Assembly (NCBI GenBank): GCA_039881145.1
Contig: JAYKKI010000074.1
Location: forward strand, 10,109,501-10,173,500
Reading direction: 5' to 3'
Source: Druceiella hillmani
Lineage: Eukaryota; Arthropoda; Insecta; Lepidoptera; Hepialidae
DNA: 64,000 bases
Shown in pieces: positions 23,695-35,045 of this stretch. Each line of letters opens with the position of its first letter. The stretch's first letter is position 1. The position numbers and the translations under genes are program-made. The notes under the pieces are model-generated. The model ran no database searches, was not told the DNA's origin, and saw nothing but the letters and a program-made list of their open reading frames with translations.

Positions 23695-23878
23695 TATTTA
23701 TTATTAAATATATTTAGCGTTAGTTTTGTAGAAATTAATTATTCACAATTAAATGAAACTACGTGATGTAGTATTATTTCTACTTTTTTTAAGGTCTTTA
23801 CTACCCCTTAATCTTTACTAATAGGCCACTTGAAGATGTAATACGACGAAAACTAGGTCGTAGTAAAGAACTTGTGGT
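23695..23878. repeat. Family A copy folded back on itself
   Basis: The left part (about 23700-23805) is the reverse complement of the 3' half of family A: GTAGAAATTAATTATTCACA, then TTAAATGAAACTACGTGATG and TAGTATTATTTCTAC. The right part (about 23815-23878) is the 5' half in direct orientation: ATCTTTACTAATAGGCCACT, then TGAAGATGTAATACGACGAA and AACTAGGTCGTAGTAAAGAA. The two halves therefore face each other, consistent with an inversion or twin-priming-like event. Confidence 0.7.
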
Positions 23879-24407
23879 AAATATGATGACTTATGGTAAA
23901 TAAAGTAGTTTCACTTTAAACCAAATACCAAAATTCTAACGCAAGAGATGAATTTACAATTGATAGGTTTCTTGAAATGATTACAGCTATGCTTATAATT
24001 AAAAACTTTATAGATTTAAGAAGCAAAGGAGGTAGATACCACGATATTTTGTAAAACAGTCTACAACTAGATTTTTCAAACCCGTTAGAGCTAGGTATAT
24101 GACATAATCTTCATGTCACTTTTTTAATTGGATATAAGGGCTTATGAGGCGAAAATTTACAAAATTTATTTAACGAACCATAAATGTAGATATTAATTTC
24201 GCAATTAGGAATTAGTAATGAATTTATTACATTAACAAATTTAATGTATAAGTCGTTAACTACCTTTGCCAAAAAAAAACATTAATGAAACTCTTCTCCC
24301 TTGCCCAATCATGAAAATATTTATTGTCTCGATCTTAATGAAAGTAGATTATATTAAATAAAACTCTTCCAAAATTCTTATATTCACCAAAATTCTTATA
24401 TTTTGTT
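23879..24407. other. AT-rich stretch, no gene seen
   Basis: Nothing recognisable was found before the family B repeat start at 24408. Confidence 0.45.
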
Positions 24408-25330
24408 TTTTAACCGACTTCAAAAAAGCAGGAAGTTCTATCGTCGGAATTGTTTTCCAATTCGTCGGAATCTTTTTTTAATATATGTTCAGCGATAATT
24501 TTTTATATACTGTACCGATTTTGATGATTCTCTTTTTATTTGAAAGAGGAGGCTCTAGATCTGGTCTCATATAAATATAATGAAGATCTGATTATGACGT
24601 CTGGAAATGAACGACGGAACTCCTTAACGAATAGCAATAAATCAGCTATGAATCAAAATATTTGCTACTGGTAGCGGTTATTTTGAAAATAAATACACCA
24701 CTTACCATGTCAGGGTCGGATGATAAGTTCTAGATATGAACAATGGAACTCCTTAACGGATGTTAATAAATAAGTCATAATTAAAGATATTTGCTTCTCA
24801 TAATTTTTACTTTGCTAAATAATTACACCGTTGACCAGGTCAGGGTTTGATGAGGAATTCCAGAGATGAACATTGGAACTCTTTAACGGTTGATAGTAAA
24901 TTGAAAGTGATTCGCTACTGTACTTGTTACTTTGCAAAATAACTATACTATCGATCATGTCATAGCCTGATGATGCGTCCTGAAGATAATCAATGGAACT
25001 CCTTAGCGAGTGGCAGTAAATCAATGGTAATTCAAGATATTTATTACTGGTAGTTTTTACTTTGCAAAATAACTGCATTATCGACCAGGCCAGTATGGGA
25101 TGATGAGTTCTAAAGATGAACTTTTTAACGGATGATAATAAATCGATGGTGATCCAATATATAAGCTAATGGTTTGTTGTTACTTTAGTTATTACTTGGC
25201 AAAATCTGATATTGGATTTTGGATATGGAGAACAAATCTCCTCGAGTGGTTGTTTTGATTTGCAAAAATTATATTGGATTTCGGGTATGGATAACCGAAC
25301 TCTTTAAATCTGACCGATAACCATTGGCGG
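24408..25330 (+). repeat. Lepidopteran-type repeat with ~125-bp tandem units
   Basis: After a head reading TAACCGACTTCAAAAAAGCA, then AATTCGTCGGAATC and a CGATTTTGATGATTC block, about five tandem units follow. The phrase GGAACTCCTTAACGG or a variant recurs at about 24616, 24745, 24875, 24995 and 25119. Spacings are therefore about 129, 130, 120 and 124 bases. Each unit also carries TTTTTACTTTGCAAAATAAC-like and ATCGACCATGTCAGG-like blocks and a GATGATGAGTTCTAGAGATG-like block. A single diverged unit lies at 62125-62225. The 87-codon minus frame inside (24815-25078) is an internally repetitive artefact. Confidence 0.85.
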
Positions 25331-25497
25331 CTACCACTATCAATTTTTTTCTATGTATTGTTGATAATCAAGTTTAGACAAAGAGGAATTATTTATATAT
25401 TAGCTTTTGAATGTGATTTTTAATAAAAATTAAATTTTGTAAGAAAAAATAATTGTGATAATTAATATTAATAACTACAAATTCGAGAATATAATAT

Positions 25498-25879
25498 CTT
25501 TTAATAAACCTACTTCAAAAAAGGTGGGTACTAAAAATTAAAAAATAATTAACTTAAAATAAGTATCTACTTATTTGCAATAAATAACTAAGTTATTTAT
25601 GTTTATAGTTGGTGTCAGCACTCTTGACCAACATAAATAATTAATAATTTAACCTAATTTATAATATAAATTTAAAACCTTGATTTCTATTATATCTACG
25701 ATACAATTTAAAACCTTGATTTCTATTATATCTACGTCATAATATTAAATATTACATTTGTTTAACTTGATCGTCGAAATAAATATTATATACTTATTTA
25801 TTGCAAATAATTAGGTACCTATTTTAAGTTAATTATTTTTTAACTTTTAGTACCTCCCTTCTTTGAAGTTAAAGAATTT
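25498..25879. mobile_element. ~380-bp element with ~95-bp terminal inverted repeats
   Basis: The left end runs through CTACTTCAAAAAAGGTGGGT, ACTAAAAATTAAAAAATAAT, TAACTTAAAATAAGTATCTA and ATTTGCAATAAATAAC. The right end (25785-25879) is its reverse complement with few mismatches, ending GTACCTCCCTTCTTTGAAGT. The interior holds GTTGGTGTCAGCACTCTTGA (shared with 8358-8515) and a 35-base tandem duplication containing ACCTTGATTTCTATTATATC (25670-25737). It has no coding capacity. It is probably a foldback or MITE-like derivative of family B. Confidence 0.75.
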
Positions 25880-25904
25880 TGTATTTAGGTTATGTCTCAA
25901 TTAA

Positions 25905-26600
25905 AAAAAAAGAAGGATCCTATATTTGTTCAAAAATTATTCAACAGTTTTTTAAAACTTTTCGACTTTTCACGATTTTACAATAAAAATCCAAAAGAAT
26001 AATAGATGTAACTAAGAACTAAACTTTAGGCACAAACATTTAGATAAATGATACCGCTCCGATACCTGAAATATTAGGCTTTGATACTGGCCAGCAAATT
26101 AATGGTTTAATCTTGGCAACAATAAAAGCTGCGAAAAGCTTTGGGCGTGAACTTAAATGTTAAGGTTCGTTTATACAAAAATTTGATTTTTATTGATGCA
26201 CAATTGCATAACTGTTAACTTCTTTTGCCATATAGTTGATTATTTTAACATCAATATCTATCTGCTTAATGTTTACTAAGTTTGCCTTTTAAGTTTGATT
26301 TTTACGTTAAGGAATTAAATGGAAATTCATCAGCAGGTCCTCATCATTCGATCCGATGGAATTGAAAATAGTAATTCCATTAAAATTAGTTAAATTTCAG
26401 TTTTTTTATGCCTTTGAATTTTTTGTTAGTTTTTCTCGTTATTTAAATTATTTATTATGTTTTTAAAATATGACTTTGTATCAGAGCTTATTCTAACGCC
26501 TAATTGAAATTCTTCTTATGTTATTTCAAAAATCATTTTATGAATTCTAAGGCGGAGGGATATAATTTTAAACTTAAATTTAGTATGGTGTGCAAATTTG
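25905..26600 (+). repeat. Old segmental duplication, copy 2 (partial)
   Basis: 25905-26400 matches 28998-29500 at roughly 90% by eye, with identical blocks such as GAAGGATCCTATATTTGTT and CTTTTCACGATTTTACAATA. Further shared blocks are ACTGGCCAGCAAATTAATGG, AACAATAAAAGCTGCGAAAA and CATCAGCAGGTCCTCATCA. The downstream part (26400-26600) matches 22050-22240 more weakly. One frame across the best conserved part reads GFDTGQQINGLILATIKAAK and then SFGRELKC before a stop. The other copy has a one-base insertion just upstream. No family was recognised. Confidence 0.85.
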
Positions 26601-27759
26601 TATTCTTATAAACACTTATGTATATATTTAAACAAAATGTATCTACACAAAACAATGCACCTTAAATATACTTATATAAATTATTAAATAAAAATATCTC
26701 TATAAGAATCTTGTTAAGCATTGCTGCTATTTGAATAAAGTTCATATCGATTTGTTTTCAATTTAAAATAGTACCTTGGTCAAAACAGAAGAAATTTAAA
26801 TTATATTACAAACTTTCGTTTTATTTTCCCAAAAAAATCACTAATTTACGTTTTCGAAAGTTCCCCAAAAATGTGACTCCAGTTATAATTCTCCTATAAC
26901 AATGTATTCCCTTTCTACATTCTCTTTTATTATATTTTCGCTCGTTATTTTATTTTATAATATTATAAGAAGCTGTTATAAATCCAATTTTCTATGAAAT
27001 ACATTCATATATGATCATATCCATACACACACGTACGCACACACACACATACACACACACAGGTACAGAGACATATGTTTTTATATACGAAAGATACATG
27101 CCCCCCCCTCATTTTATACGTGGTTTAATAACTGTTTGCAAATTTAGCTTAACAGTATTATAAACATATCAACTTGAGAAATTTTATAAATCAAATATTC
27201 GGCATTTAAAGATTAAAGTGATGCTATACAAAGTAATGTAAACAGTGAAGGGTTTCAGAACGTAATCCAAATTATTTAAGATTTTGAATCTCTAATTGAA
27301 ATAAGTTGAGCTTGCGGAATTCATTAAATTATTGGTAATACGGCATTTTAAAATCACAATTTGCAAAGAGGACATTGTGATTTTAGCGTTACTTCGTATT
27401 TCGGAAAGAGTGCTCTCTTTATATTTTATGATAAATATTCGCAATGGCTTGCCTTTTTACCTTTCGATTATCATTAGCGGTGTTTGTGTTCATTTTTTTT
27501 TAAATGTGGTTTTTGGTGTGATGTAGGGATATTTCGTGCATGTTTTTTTGGAGAACGTTCTTCCTTATTGTATTTGTTTATCTAGCCTATTTTCAGGAGG
27601 GGTAACATTGAACACATCGACTTCGAAATTAATGTATAGATATTAAACTGCTTAGAAAAAGAGTTAAGTGACGACGCTTAAACTGAAACAGACAAAATAA
27701 ATATATAAAATCACATATATGGAATCCCACATGCACAAAATATTATGCATACATATGTG
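26601..27759. other. AT-rich stretch with a CA array
   Basis: An imperfect CA array lies at about 27018-27072 (CACACACGTACGCACACACA). No gene is supported. The 64-codon plus frame at 27332-27526 and the minus frame at 27664-27867 have no recognised homology. Confidence 0.45.
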
Positions 27760-29500
27760 AAAAAAATTATTACAATAAAAAAGTACAAACCATATTTTTA
27801 TTTCCTCAACGTAACTCAAACAAAAATAATCCGTAACTTGCTGAAAAAAGCACACATACGCGGACACTATATAAATCCAAATAAGATTTAAAAAATCCGT
27901 AACGATAAAATATTACGCCCGTGATTATCTCTGCACATCGAATAAGTTTAGCCGTATGAAAGGAAGGTTGAAATAATTAATTCGAATTTTCTCTCACACC
28001 GTCTATTTAAGCTAATAAATGTCAGACTATAAAAGGGTAATTTAAAAAATAAAATATTCCAAATCCGCACATCAAAATCCATGCACTATTCCAGACATTT
28101 ATACAAAGAAACAAACTTGGCCTACTCCTAATACATGTGTTAATTATTAATGATAACAATGCTAAAAGCTCATTTCGTAGCCATTTCTATTAGATTTTAC
28201 GATTAAGCATTTCCGAACGAGCTTATACGCTCATTAATACTGGAAGCTTTGATCACAAAGCTCGGACGCATGGGTCATTTGAGCGAGGTGCTAATGCGCA
28301 GCAGGGTAACTGTGCGGCATGGCCAATTAATATTTTGTTGAAACCGGTTGAACATAAGGCCTTTGTTAATATTCACCTGTGAAGATGACAGCTTTATTTG
28401 TTTGCAACTAAGAATATTATTATATAATTAAAACTGGATGCAGTTAAAGTAAAATAAGAAGACATGCGCGTTATTGGGTATTAATTTCATGAAGTCATTA
28501 TTATCTTAAAAAGATTGAATATTTTTCTATATCTTCATTTTAATTGAATAATAAGTATTCTTTCTTTTATAATTCATTGCTTTAATTCTAGGTGTGATGC
28601 GAAATATAACTCTGAAAATTGAATTTTTATAGTTATTCATAATCCTTAGACTCTGCAATCATATACTATAGAACCATGAAAAAAATTATATTTCTTCTTA
28701 AATTTGTGCCATAAAAATCTAGAAGCAATCATTTTACAAGTTCTGGAAGCAATAATTTTTCCTATAATCAAAATAAATAATTTATTTATGATAATAACTA
28801 TAAAATTAATAAAATCTAAGCAAGATTTTCGCCATCTTTCTGAAAACTAAATCAAAGTTTATTGGAGTTAATAAGTGTTTCTTAGTATATTTAAATAAAG
28901 CTCCGTAACTATGTAAAAGAATGTACATATAAACTTATTTTACACCACCCTACATAAAAAGGTGTGTTGTTATAAATGTGTATAATGTAAATGTGCAACA
29001 TAAAAAAGAAGGATCCTATATTTGTTAAAAAATTATTCAACACTTTTTGAAAATTTTTCGACTTTTCACGATTTTACAATAAAAATCCAAAATAATAATA
29101 GATGTAACTAATAACTAATCCTTAGGCAATCAAAATATTTAGATAAATGATACCGCTTCGATACCTGAAATATTTAGGCTTTGATACTGGCCAGCAAATT
29201 AATGGTTTAATCTTGGCAACAATAAAAGCTGCGAAAAGCTTTGGGTGTGAACTTAAATGTTATAACGAATATACAAAAATTTGATTTTTATTGATGCACA
29301 ATTGCATAACTGTACACACTTCTTTTGCCATATAGTTGCCTATTTTATCATCAATATCTATCTGCTTTATGTTTACTAAGTTTGCCTTTTAAGTTTGATT
29401 TTTACATTAAGGAATCAAATGGAAATTCATCAGCAGGTCCTCATCACTCGATCCGATGACATTGAAAATAGTAATTCGATTAAAATTAGATAAATTTTAA
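27760..29500 (+). repeat. Old segmental duplication, copy 3 with an insert
   Basis: The copy is co-linear with 20870-22240 at 27760-27945 and again from about 28545. In between lies about 0.6 kb with no counterpart in copy 1, including the GC-richer island at 28190-28400. From 28998 onward it also pairs with 25905-26400. The minus-strand frame at 29430-29693 starts inside the copy and has no recognised family. Confidence 0.75.
28190..28400. promoter_or_regulatory. Candidate non-coding regulatory island
   Basis: The segment is clearly richer in GC than its surroundings and has no open frame. It contains GCTTTGATCACAAAGC, which carries inverted CTTTG cores of the kind bound by TCF/LEF (Pangolin) factors, and GGCCAATTAATATT with homeodomain-type ATTA/TAAT cores. 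It also contains GAACGAGCTTATACGCTCAT and CGGTTGAACATAAGGCC. It falls in the part of the duplicated segment absent from the other copies. Such patches in insect intergenic DNA are often conserved enhancers, but conservation cannot be tested here. Confidence 0.3.
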
Positions 29501-30999
29501 TCGTTTTTGCAAATTGGTAAATAATTTTGCAAATACTATGGTGCAAAAGGGAGGTTTCTAAGGTATGAATAGGATTATATAAGACATAATGAGTAACAAT
29601 AACTAAACGGGTCAAACAATAATTTTGCTGGCATAAATTTTTCGTTGAGAAACTTGAAATTACCGATACTTTTTGGTGGTACTTACTAGGCAAATAGGGC
29701 CTGAAGCCCTATTTTGTAATGTAGCCGAAATATCTATTTTTCTTGGCTATATTATAAATGGCTACGTTACCTAGAAATATAAAAATAGGGTGGGATATTT
29801 TACCCCAAACCATCGCCTACACCAGAGCCCATTTCTTCAAATTACCAATTGTTCCGATCGATGTTGCTAATATTTTTTGAGCACCACTTCAGTTTTATGA
29901 GGGAAAAAAATAATTTGACCAATGGATTACTTTAAAGGGATCATTCTTTTTCTTTTGTAGCTATAATGTGTATTTTGAATAAATATTTATTTCGTTTATT
30001 AAAATGAAGTGAATTTTTCTACATAAAAAAGCAGAATCATTGATATTAGCATCACATAACCTAATTTTTTTAAACCTTATTCCATAAGACCATTCAAGGT
30101 TTTATAGACTAAATTTAAAAGAAAGAAAAACCGAGGCTTTATTTTTACAATAACAGAATTTAAATTGAAGCTTTTTTATTGCACTTTAGTCTAAAAAAGG
30201 AAATGTAACGACTCCCAAAATTCGAATTCTTTGTTTTTGAACCAAATAACTTTCAATTTAGGGTCCAATGCTTTAACAGTGCGGCAATGACGTAGCGGGA
30301 GAAGGAGCGAAATACATACATACTTTGCTATACACTTTTTTATTTCTTACGATATTATAATTGACAATGTAAAAACGCCATATTTAAATTGTTCAGCCTT
30401 ACTAAATATACACAAATAAGGTACAGAGCATTTTTTTAAGTCATTGTTGAGTTGATTTTATAAAAAGATCAGTATTTCTAAAAGTTAAGGCTTATACGCC
30501 CTTGCCTTGCGATATTCAGTTTTGACATCGGATTCTATATTTCTTACATGTTTCTCTCCGGTAAATTTTTCGGTGAAAGTGCGTACGTGTATGTACGCAC
30601 TTTCACCAAAAAGTTATTGGTGCGGAATCCTCTGACATTCACAATAGTTTACAAATTTTAAAAAGTCTCTCTAAAGTTCTCTTTATTAATTGACTAAATC
30701 TTGCGATTCAATTTCACAGCGTTTCCTAAACACGTGACGGTCAAATTACAAAAAACATTTCTTCAAGACGGAAGTCATCCCGCCTGACTATCTTCGTGTT
30801 TGCATATCTCGAAAAATTGGTTTATACCCTCTTACTATCTTTTACGTCAATTAAATACGTACTGTCAATAAAAAAAACTTCTTAAGTAGTAAGTAGTCTT
30901 GCAAAGTTCTACAAAAAATTATTTCATTGTACTTCCACTACCTGTTAAGCAATGGTAAGTTTTCTCGTATTGTATAGATTAGGTATTTAAAAAAATATT
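29501..30999. other. AT-rich stretch, one hairpin, no gene seen
   Basis: 29690-29830 holds a short inverted repeat (AATAGGGC, loop, GCCCTATT) and TAGCCGAAATATCTATTTTT. A 15-bp perfect hairpin lies at 30572-30607 and is listed separately. No exon was recognised. Confidence 0.45.
30572..30607. repeat. Perfect hairpin, 15-bp arms
   Basis: GGTGAAAGTGCGTAC, the 6-base loop GTGTAT, then GTACGCACTTTCACC. Pairing continues imperfectly into the A/T flanks (TTTTTC against AAAAAG). Confidence 0.95.
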
Positions 31000-31410
31000 G
31001 CGGGCATTTCACAGACACTTTTAGATACAGCAATCAGTATATGAGGTCTTAAATTTTAAAGTGACTACTTCGTAAGAGTTAGATGCCCAAAGACCTACCA
31101 CGTTGACCACTACTACTTAATATCTCAAAATTCTTCACAATATTGGTTTATATAAAGTTAGTTAAAGGAAAATTATCACAGCTAAGAAATTCTACTCGTC
31201 TACGAGTAATAGTTGACTTGCTCATGACATGTAGTTGAGTGCGTAAAAAATTCATGGAATTCATGGAAGAATGATTTAAATCACTTTCAATAATAATTTT
31301 ATATTTTAGAAGGTGTATTTATCATGTTTGTTGCAGACATACCAGGCAAAATATTTATGTACTTACGTAGTGACAAATAATATTATTACATGAAAAAAGT
31401 TTAGTATAAA
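31000..31410 (+). repeat. Old duplicated segment, copy 1
   Basis: Ordered similarities to 33950-34360 include AAATTATCACAGCTAAG against AAATTATCACACCTACG, AATAGTTGACTTGCTCATGA against AATAGTCGATCAACTCGTGA, GTGCGTAAAAAATTCAT against GTCTATAAAAAGTTCAT, and GGCAAAATATTTATGTACTT against GGCAAAATATTCATATACTT. The copies are direct and about 2.95 kb apart. No coding content is visible. Confidence 0.6.
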
Positions 31411-33704
31411 CAAAATATACACATATATGCACAAAAGTGTGGATGGAACTTTCATATTGCGGGTTATACATTAGGTACATGTATGATAGATGGAAATGGT
31501 GAAAATATCAGGGTTCATAGTTTGGAATTGTAAGAGAATGGATACGGAATCGTAAGATAATAAAAAAAAGAAATAACAAAATTTAATTGACATTAATTCT
31601 ATATACGCTCCAATTTAATAAAAAGTTAATCGATTTTAAATGTCAGTAAAATTTATATTGGTTGCTATTAATATATAAAATGTGTGCGTGCTTATGGAAA
31701 GATGACTAATTTGGTTGTTTGAATTTACTACTGCGAACGCCTTAAATATGTAAACGATAGCATTTGTTGAGTCGCAGAACCAAATAGCAAATGTATGGAA
31801 ACATAATTGATCAAAATATTTAAATTTATATTGACTTCCAAATAAAAATTCGTAAAGCATTTTTATTAGAAGTATTCGGTTTCAAGAAAGGCCCATAGCT
31901 AAATTTTATTGACGATAGTAACTAGTAAGTTAACAAAAATTACACAGGTTTTCTGAAGTATACTTGAACACGTGTGTATAAAATATTACCCCTCAACTAG
32001 ATTAACTGATGACCTAAAGAAGATGACCTCAACTATTAATTGAATTTTGTTTAGATTAAAGCGAAAAGAGCTACAAATTTACACTAAAACTATTGTGATT
32101 ATATATGACCTACACATAGTGGTTTATAAACTAGCCGATATGTATAAAAAATAAAATAAGCAGACTTAATTCACAAAATGGATTAAAAATGGAACCGATC
32201 TGAGACTAAAGAAATATAATAATTTTCATGCTTTTACTTGCTGCTGAGTATTCATTCGCACATATACAGTAGTTATTGGCAGATTTCTGGGCAGTTTTGA
32301 TAAAATGTATTCTTAAGTTATTGAAGCATAAAATTTATTTAATGAATTCCATTCCATCATAAAATTTATTTAATGAATTCCACCTGCTTGTTAAATACTA
32401 CCTATACAAAATTTAATATTATCGACGAGTCTTTAATTTCATGGCTCTTTAATTAGGAAAATAATCTTTAATAGAAATAATATGAACTTGGAAAATATTA
32501 AATTCACCATCTCAATTCGCAGTTATTTAATTCGTCCGTAAAATCATTCTTCGACTATGTAAACGCCATTTTTATGAATTACTTATCGCTACCAAATAAG
32601 TTGAAATAATTTGTTTATAGTATTTCCTAGGCTGTTGACTGAAAACTTGGTAAATCCAGTTTTATTCATGAGTGAATTTTTTTACAGTGCAAATAATTAG
32701 ACAGCAAACGGGAAATCTGGAGAGCATAGCTGGCGAGAAAGCACATGAAAGTTCTTTACGTATCAATCTTGCTCTAAATGGTTGACTTCCTTTTTTAAAG
32801 TTATAGGGATAGTTTTCAAACCTTAATTAGTTTTCAGTAGCATGTGCGCACGAATATGGTCCAGCTAGATAATGAAAACTTATCCTGGGGTCGCTTTATT
32901 ATTTTTTCTATATTTAACGTAAAAGCTACTAATAATCTTCGAATTTTTGGAAACAATGCTTCTCAATATCATAGGAGAGTACTACATTACCCATTGTCGT
33001 GCATATATTGTGTTATTTTGCTTGCTTTTTGCCTTAAACAACATTTGTTTTTTTTACTCATTTAATTTCAGTTGCTAATTGAACAGAAGATGTTTGAGAA
33101 GTTTCTGTAGCATTCAAAAAATAACAATTGCAAATATGTTAGATGTCTAAGTAATCATTTATTATCTAAACAGACCAAATAGTCTAATTTTGAAAATAAG
33201 AATTCTAATTAAATCATTTACATCTGTGATATTTACAACAGCACACTGTAATCTAAGATTTATTTTTATGATGTTTACATTAAGTATATTAATAACGAAT
33301 TTGAAAAATTATCATGTAATGGTGAGGAAAAATTAATAAAATCTTTAGCAAAAAATATGTACCAGCGTAATACCTAAGTGTGATTATCTGAACCAGAAAC
33401 TATTTTAGCAAAAATAATAATAATTACGTAGAATATAGTTGAAACCTTTAATGAGCATTTCTTATTTCACAATGTCGGATAATTAATAAGGAAGAACCCA
33501 ACAGAAAATATTCTAAGAGAGTGAATACATTGAGAGTTCCGTTAGCCACAGAATTAACTTAGATTACACGAGGAGTATTGGCTCGCGGTTTGGTTGAATT
33601 GGAGGAAATACTCAAATATATTTATAGACTTATTAATGTGCAAATGCTTTCCTTCAAAGAACGAAATTATTGTATAGAAATTGAAGTATACCATGTTGCC
33701 TACT
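31411..33704. other. AT-rich stretch, no gene seen
   Basis: A tandem duplication of a 27-base phrase containing ATAAAATTTATTTAATGAAT lies at 32328-32383. Small open frames (31636-31860 minus, 32844-33065 plus) show no family resemblance. No RNA gene was found. Confidence 0.45.
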
Positions 33705-33828
33705 TTTAGGGTTCAATTATCAAAATATGAACCCATATATTTTCTTATGTCTGTTCTTCTGTCCCTCTATAAGTTAAGACCATTTTGCTCGTGGATTATT
33801 AAAGTCGAAATTTGGCATGATTATATGA
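33705..33828 (-). repeat. Lepidopteran-type dispersed repeat, copy 3
   Basis: TTTAGGGTTCAATTATCAAA, ATGAACCCATATATTTTC, TTATGTCTGTTCTTCTGTCC, AAGACCATTTTGCTCGTG and GTCGAAATTTGGCATGATTA match in order the reverse complement of the 2685-2850 copy. The plus-strand open frame 33681-33887 overlaps it and is not a gene. Confidence 0.65.
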
Positions 33829-33949
33829 TTATTTTATTACACCTGAAAAGTTATGAATTAAAATCTTGTAGAAAAAGTGTTTTATAATACCTTTCGTAAT
33901 ATGAAATAATAAGGAAGGCATCATACATTTTTTCGCATACTTAATTGTG

Positions 33950-34360
33950 TACTAGGTCTTTAAAAATTGTAGGGGCATATCGTGAACTTTTTTTTGCATC
34001 AGGCCTCCTTTGAGGAAAATTAGACTTCAGAATGGCAATTTTTATTATTGTTAGGTGCGCCTACCTCCATCCCGTTAAAAACCTACTTTTAAGTATCTCA
34101 AATATATTCAAAACAATAAATGAACGTAAAAGAGAAATTATCACACCTACGTAGGTTCTTCTAGTTTGTAGGTAATAAATAGTCGATCAACTCGTGACAT
34201 ATACTCGAGTCTATAAAAAGTTCATACAAATTTCATATAAGTAATTAAAATCAACTGCAAATGTAATTTTGTATTTTAAAATGCATGTTTATTATATTAG
34301 TTAAATATATATTTGGCAAAATATTCATATACTTACATGGTGAGTCACAATATTATTTAA
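33950..34360 (+). repeat. Old duplicated segment, copy 2
   Basis: This is the partner of 31000-31410, diverged but co-linear over about 0.4 kb. Confidence 0.6.
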
Positions 34361-34694
34361 ATATAGACCATGTCTTTAGGCCTGTAAAACGGATAGCAGA
34401 GAATACATTTACGTCGCAAAAAATTAAAATATGTAAATAATTTTATAGAAATACTATGTATCCTGAAATATTTAAAATGCCTGAAGGGACAGAAAACCTT
34501 ACATAGTGAAAGTTCTACCTGTACTGGACAAGTTTTTAAAATACGAAAAAAGCTTGCCTGAAGTTTTTTTCTGTTACTGACGTTTGACATTTTGCTTTAA
34601 ATACTTTTGCGTCCTTATTAAAACATCTCGAATTTATGCAAAGAAATGATAGAATATCTATAAATTATAAAGAGTAATTACTTTGATGGTTGTC

Positions 34695-34870
34695 TACAAA
34701 GAGCTAAGCTACGTTAGATTAGCTTAGCTCGCATAACTCAGGTCCTTTTTCATACAGATGTACCGACAAGGAACGATGTAAGCTAAGCTATGTAAACTAA
34801 AGAAACTGTATGAAATTAAGTTAGTTGTGTGTCGGGGCATAGCTACGCGAGCTAACCTAAGCGCATTCGT
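34695..34870. repeat. Possible Harbinger subterminal region
   Basis: A GC-richer block has repeated AGCTAAGCTA and GCTAACCTAAGC phrases in both orientations. It includes the perfect inverted repeat GAGCTAAGCT / AGCTTAGCTC around a 10-base loop (34701-34730). It also holds AAGCTAAGCTATG near 34780 and GCATAGCTACGCGAGCTAAC near 34840. It directly precedes the MADF-like reading frame of the PIF/Harbinger relic. Arrays of short inverted motifs are common near the ends of DNA transposons. No exact terminal inverted repeat was matched at the far side. Confidence 0.45.
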
Positions 34871-34895
34871 CCACAATACGGATACGGATTGCAGT

Positions 34896-35030
34896 ACGGA
34901 GCAGTTTGTTGAAATTGTTAAACAGTTCCCAATTTTGTGGAATACAATGGCAAAAAATTACCGTGACTCAAATGAAAAAAATGCGACGTGAAAGATGATA
35001 GTGGAAGAAATGAATAATTCACAAATAACA
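34896..35030 (+). pseudogene. MADF-domain fragment of a PIF/Harbinger accessory protein
   Basis: The frame reads TEQFVEIVKQFPILWNTMAK, then NYRDSNEKNAT, a stop where MADF domains have a conserved Trp, then KMIVEEMNNSQITD. The pattern (hydrophobic helix, FP.LW, then Y.D...K) is the N-terminal part of a MADF (Myb/SANT-like) DNA-binding domain. PIF/Harbinger elements encode such a protein beside the transposase. After ACAGATA comes GTGAGT, a good splice donor. The probable continuation with a BESS-like motif is at 35893-36213. The TGG-to-TGA change means it is not functional in this copy. Confidence 0.75.
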
Positions 35031-35045
35031 GATAGTGAGTTTAAT

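Noticed and set aside
24815..25078. 87-codon minus-strand open frame
   Set aside because: It lies inside the ~125-bp tandem array and is itself internally repetitive, so it is an artefact of the repeat.
24408..25330. CRISPR-like array
   Set aside because: The spacing is regular, but the whole ~125-bp unit is repeated with divergence. There are no unique spacers, and the DNA is eukaryotic.
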